Part shown: positions 4,313 through 5,099 of the stretch, piece after piece
How positions within the stretch are numbered: the stretch's first letter is position 1
Layout of the letters: every line of letters starts with the position of its first letter
Assembly: GCA_025927435.1 (NCBI GenBank)
Contig: JAICLM010000169.1
Span: 1-5,099 of the forward strand
From: Thermoleophilia bacterium
GTDB taxonomy: Bacteria > Actinomycetota > Thermoleophilia > Gaiellales > Gaiellaceae
Length of the DNA: 5,099 nt
Reading direction: 5' to 3'
Program-made: the position numbers and the translations under genes
Notes under the pieces: model-generated
Database searches by the model: none
The model's input: the letters and a program-made list of their open reading frames with translations, nothing else
Told to the model about the DNA's origin: nothing

Positions 4313-5099
4313 TGCGTCTCGTCCTCATCGGTACCTCCCACCACCATGCACCGGTTGAGTTGCGCGAGCAGGTGGCGCTCGAGCGCGACGACGCGCAGGC
4401 GCTCGCCGCCCGGCTGGCGGGAGAGGGACGCGAGGCGGCCTGCCTCTCGACCTGCAATCGCACCGAGCTGTACCTCGCTGCCGAGGACGCGGAGCAGGCC
4501 GAGCAGGATGCGGTCGCCGCACTTGCCTCGCTCGGGCCGGAAGTGGAGCCTGCGCTCTACCGGCTCCAGGACCGCGCAGCCGCGCACCACCTCTTCCGCG
4601 TCGCCGCAGGCCTGGACTCGCTCGTACCGGGAGAGGGGGAGATCCTCGGCCAGGTGCGGGTCGCACACGAGCTCGGAACGACCGGCCCGTTGCTCGACCG
4701 GGTCTTCAGGCAGGCGCTCCACGCCGGCCGGAAGGTGCGGACGGAGACCGCGATCGGCCAGAGCCCGGCCTCCGTATCGGCTGCGGCGGCCGCGCTCGCC
4801 GAGCAGGTCTTCGGCAGCCTCGAGGGCCGCTCGATCTTGCTCCTCGGCGCGGGCAAGGTGAGCGAGCAGGCCGCGCGCAACCTCCGCAGCCGAGGCGCGG
4901 GGATCGCGCTCGTCGCCAACAGCAAGACCGAGCGCGAGCGGATCGGCGAGGAGCTCGTCCACGCCGACGTCGTGATCGCCTCGACCAACGCACCCGGGCT
5001 CGTGCTCGAGGCAGAGACGGTGGCCGGGGTGCTGCGGAGCCGCAAGGGCCGCCGGCTCCTACTCATCGACCTCGCCGTTCCGCGCGACCTCGACTCCGC
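4309..5099 (+). CDS. hemA: Glutamyl-tRNA reductase HemA (3'-truncated by window edge)
   Basis: HemA reduces Glu-tRNA(Glu) with NADPH to glutamate-1-semialdehyde, the first committed step of C5-pathway heme synthesis. I translated 263 residues; the frame runs off the window, and full proteins have about 420 or more. The N-terminal catalytic domain is intact: G-T-S-H-H-H-A-P-V-E-L-R-E (8-20), L-S-T-C-N-R-T-E-L-Y with the nucleophile Cys49 (46-55), and H-L-F-R-V-A-A-G-L-D-S (94-104) followed by G-E-x-x-I-L-G-Q. A Rossmann motif G-A-G-K-V-S starts at 180, and L-I-D-L-A-V-P-R-D-L-D begins near residue 251. The region after A-N-S-K-T (203-207) reaches the D-V-V-I-A-S-T strand (220-226) about 15 residues sooner than in typical HemA. 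The start is ATG 4309, overlapping the upstream stop (ATGA); a second in-frame ATG follows at 4312. There is no ribosome site, so translation is probably coupled. Confidence 0.95.
   Translation, partial: MMRLVLIGTSHHHAPVELREQVALERDDAQALAARLAGEGREAACLSTCNRTELYLAAEDAEQAEQDAVAALASLGPEVEPALYRLQDRAAAHHLFRVAAGLDSLVPGEGEILGQVRVAHELGTTGPLLDRVFRQALHAGRKVRTETAIGQSPASVSAAAAALAEQVFGSLEGRSILLLGAGKVSEQAARNLRSRGAGIALVANSKTERERIGEELVHADVVIASTNAPGLVLEAETVAGVLRSRKGRRLLLIDLAVPRDLDS

Noticed and set aside
4240..4962. Minus-strand open frames antisense to hemA
   Set aside because: The plus strand encodes a continuous HemA with conserved motifs; the antisense products are charged, low-complexity shadows.
1..5099. 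Signs of mobile DNA, CRISPR arrays, RNA genes or riboswitches
   Set aside because: No transposase, integrase, spaced repeats, tRNA-like or rRNA-like stretch was seen. The only intergenic gaps are 49 and 126 bp, and composition is uniform across the window.

Overview
The window is GC-rich throughout, with codon third positions strongly biased to G/C. It looks like an ordinary chromosomal segment of a high-GC, probably actinobacterial organism. The combination of Ccm-type heme-export genes, a HemX/CcsA-like gene and hemA, plus a leaderless-looking promoter, suggests a deep actinobacterial lineage such as Thermoleophilia/Gaiellales. That placement is inference from gene content and sequence flavour, not a database result. 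I see no rRNA, tRNA, CRISPR array, insertion sequence, integrase or phage gene.

Left part (1-740): the 3' portion of a UbiA-family prenyltransferase gene enters from outside the window on the + strand and ends at 690. It converges on a minus-strand gene (740-1294) for a small secreted protein of unknown function. A GC-rich hairpin between the two stop codons could serve as a shared terminator. A 126-bp divergent regulatory region (1295-1420) then separates the secreted-protein gene from the main operon. It contains a -10-like element placed so that the ccmA GTG could be the first transcribed codon, and a 10-bp-spaced direct repeat just upstream of it.

Right part (1421-5099): a tightly packed + strand operon in which every gene overlaps the next: ccmA, ccmB, ccmC, a short ccmD-like gene, an eight-helix HemX/CcsA-like gene, and hemA, which runs off the right end. 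CcmA (ATPase), CcmB and CcmC (membrane parts) and CcmD-like (small helper) form the heme-handling module of cytochrome c maturation system I. HemA (glutamyl-tRNA reductase) makes the first committed precursor of heme. The HemX/CcsA-like protein lies between the two modules; in Bacillus the HemX homologue influences the HemA level. The operon therefore appears to couple heme synthesis to heme delivery for c-type cytochromes. The prenyltransferase next door (probably quinone biosynthesis) is another respiratory-chain function. CcmE, CcmF and CcmH are not in the window.

The most interesting points are departures from family norms. CcmC has a tryptophan-rich heme-binding motif whose usual Asp is replaced by Ser. 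The CcsA-like protein shows no recognisable WWD motif. HemA appears to lack about 15 residues in its NADPH-binding domain and has altered residues at the usual Asn-Arg-Thr motif. I found no clearly new multi-gene system.
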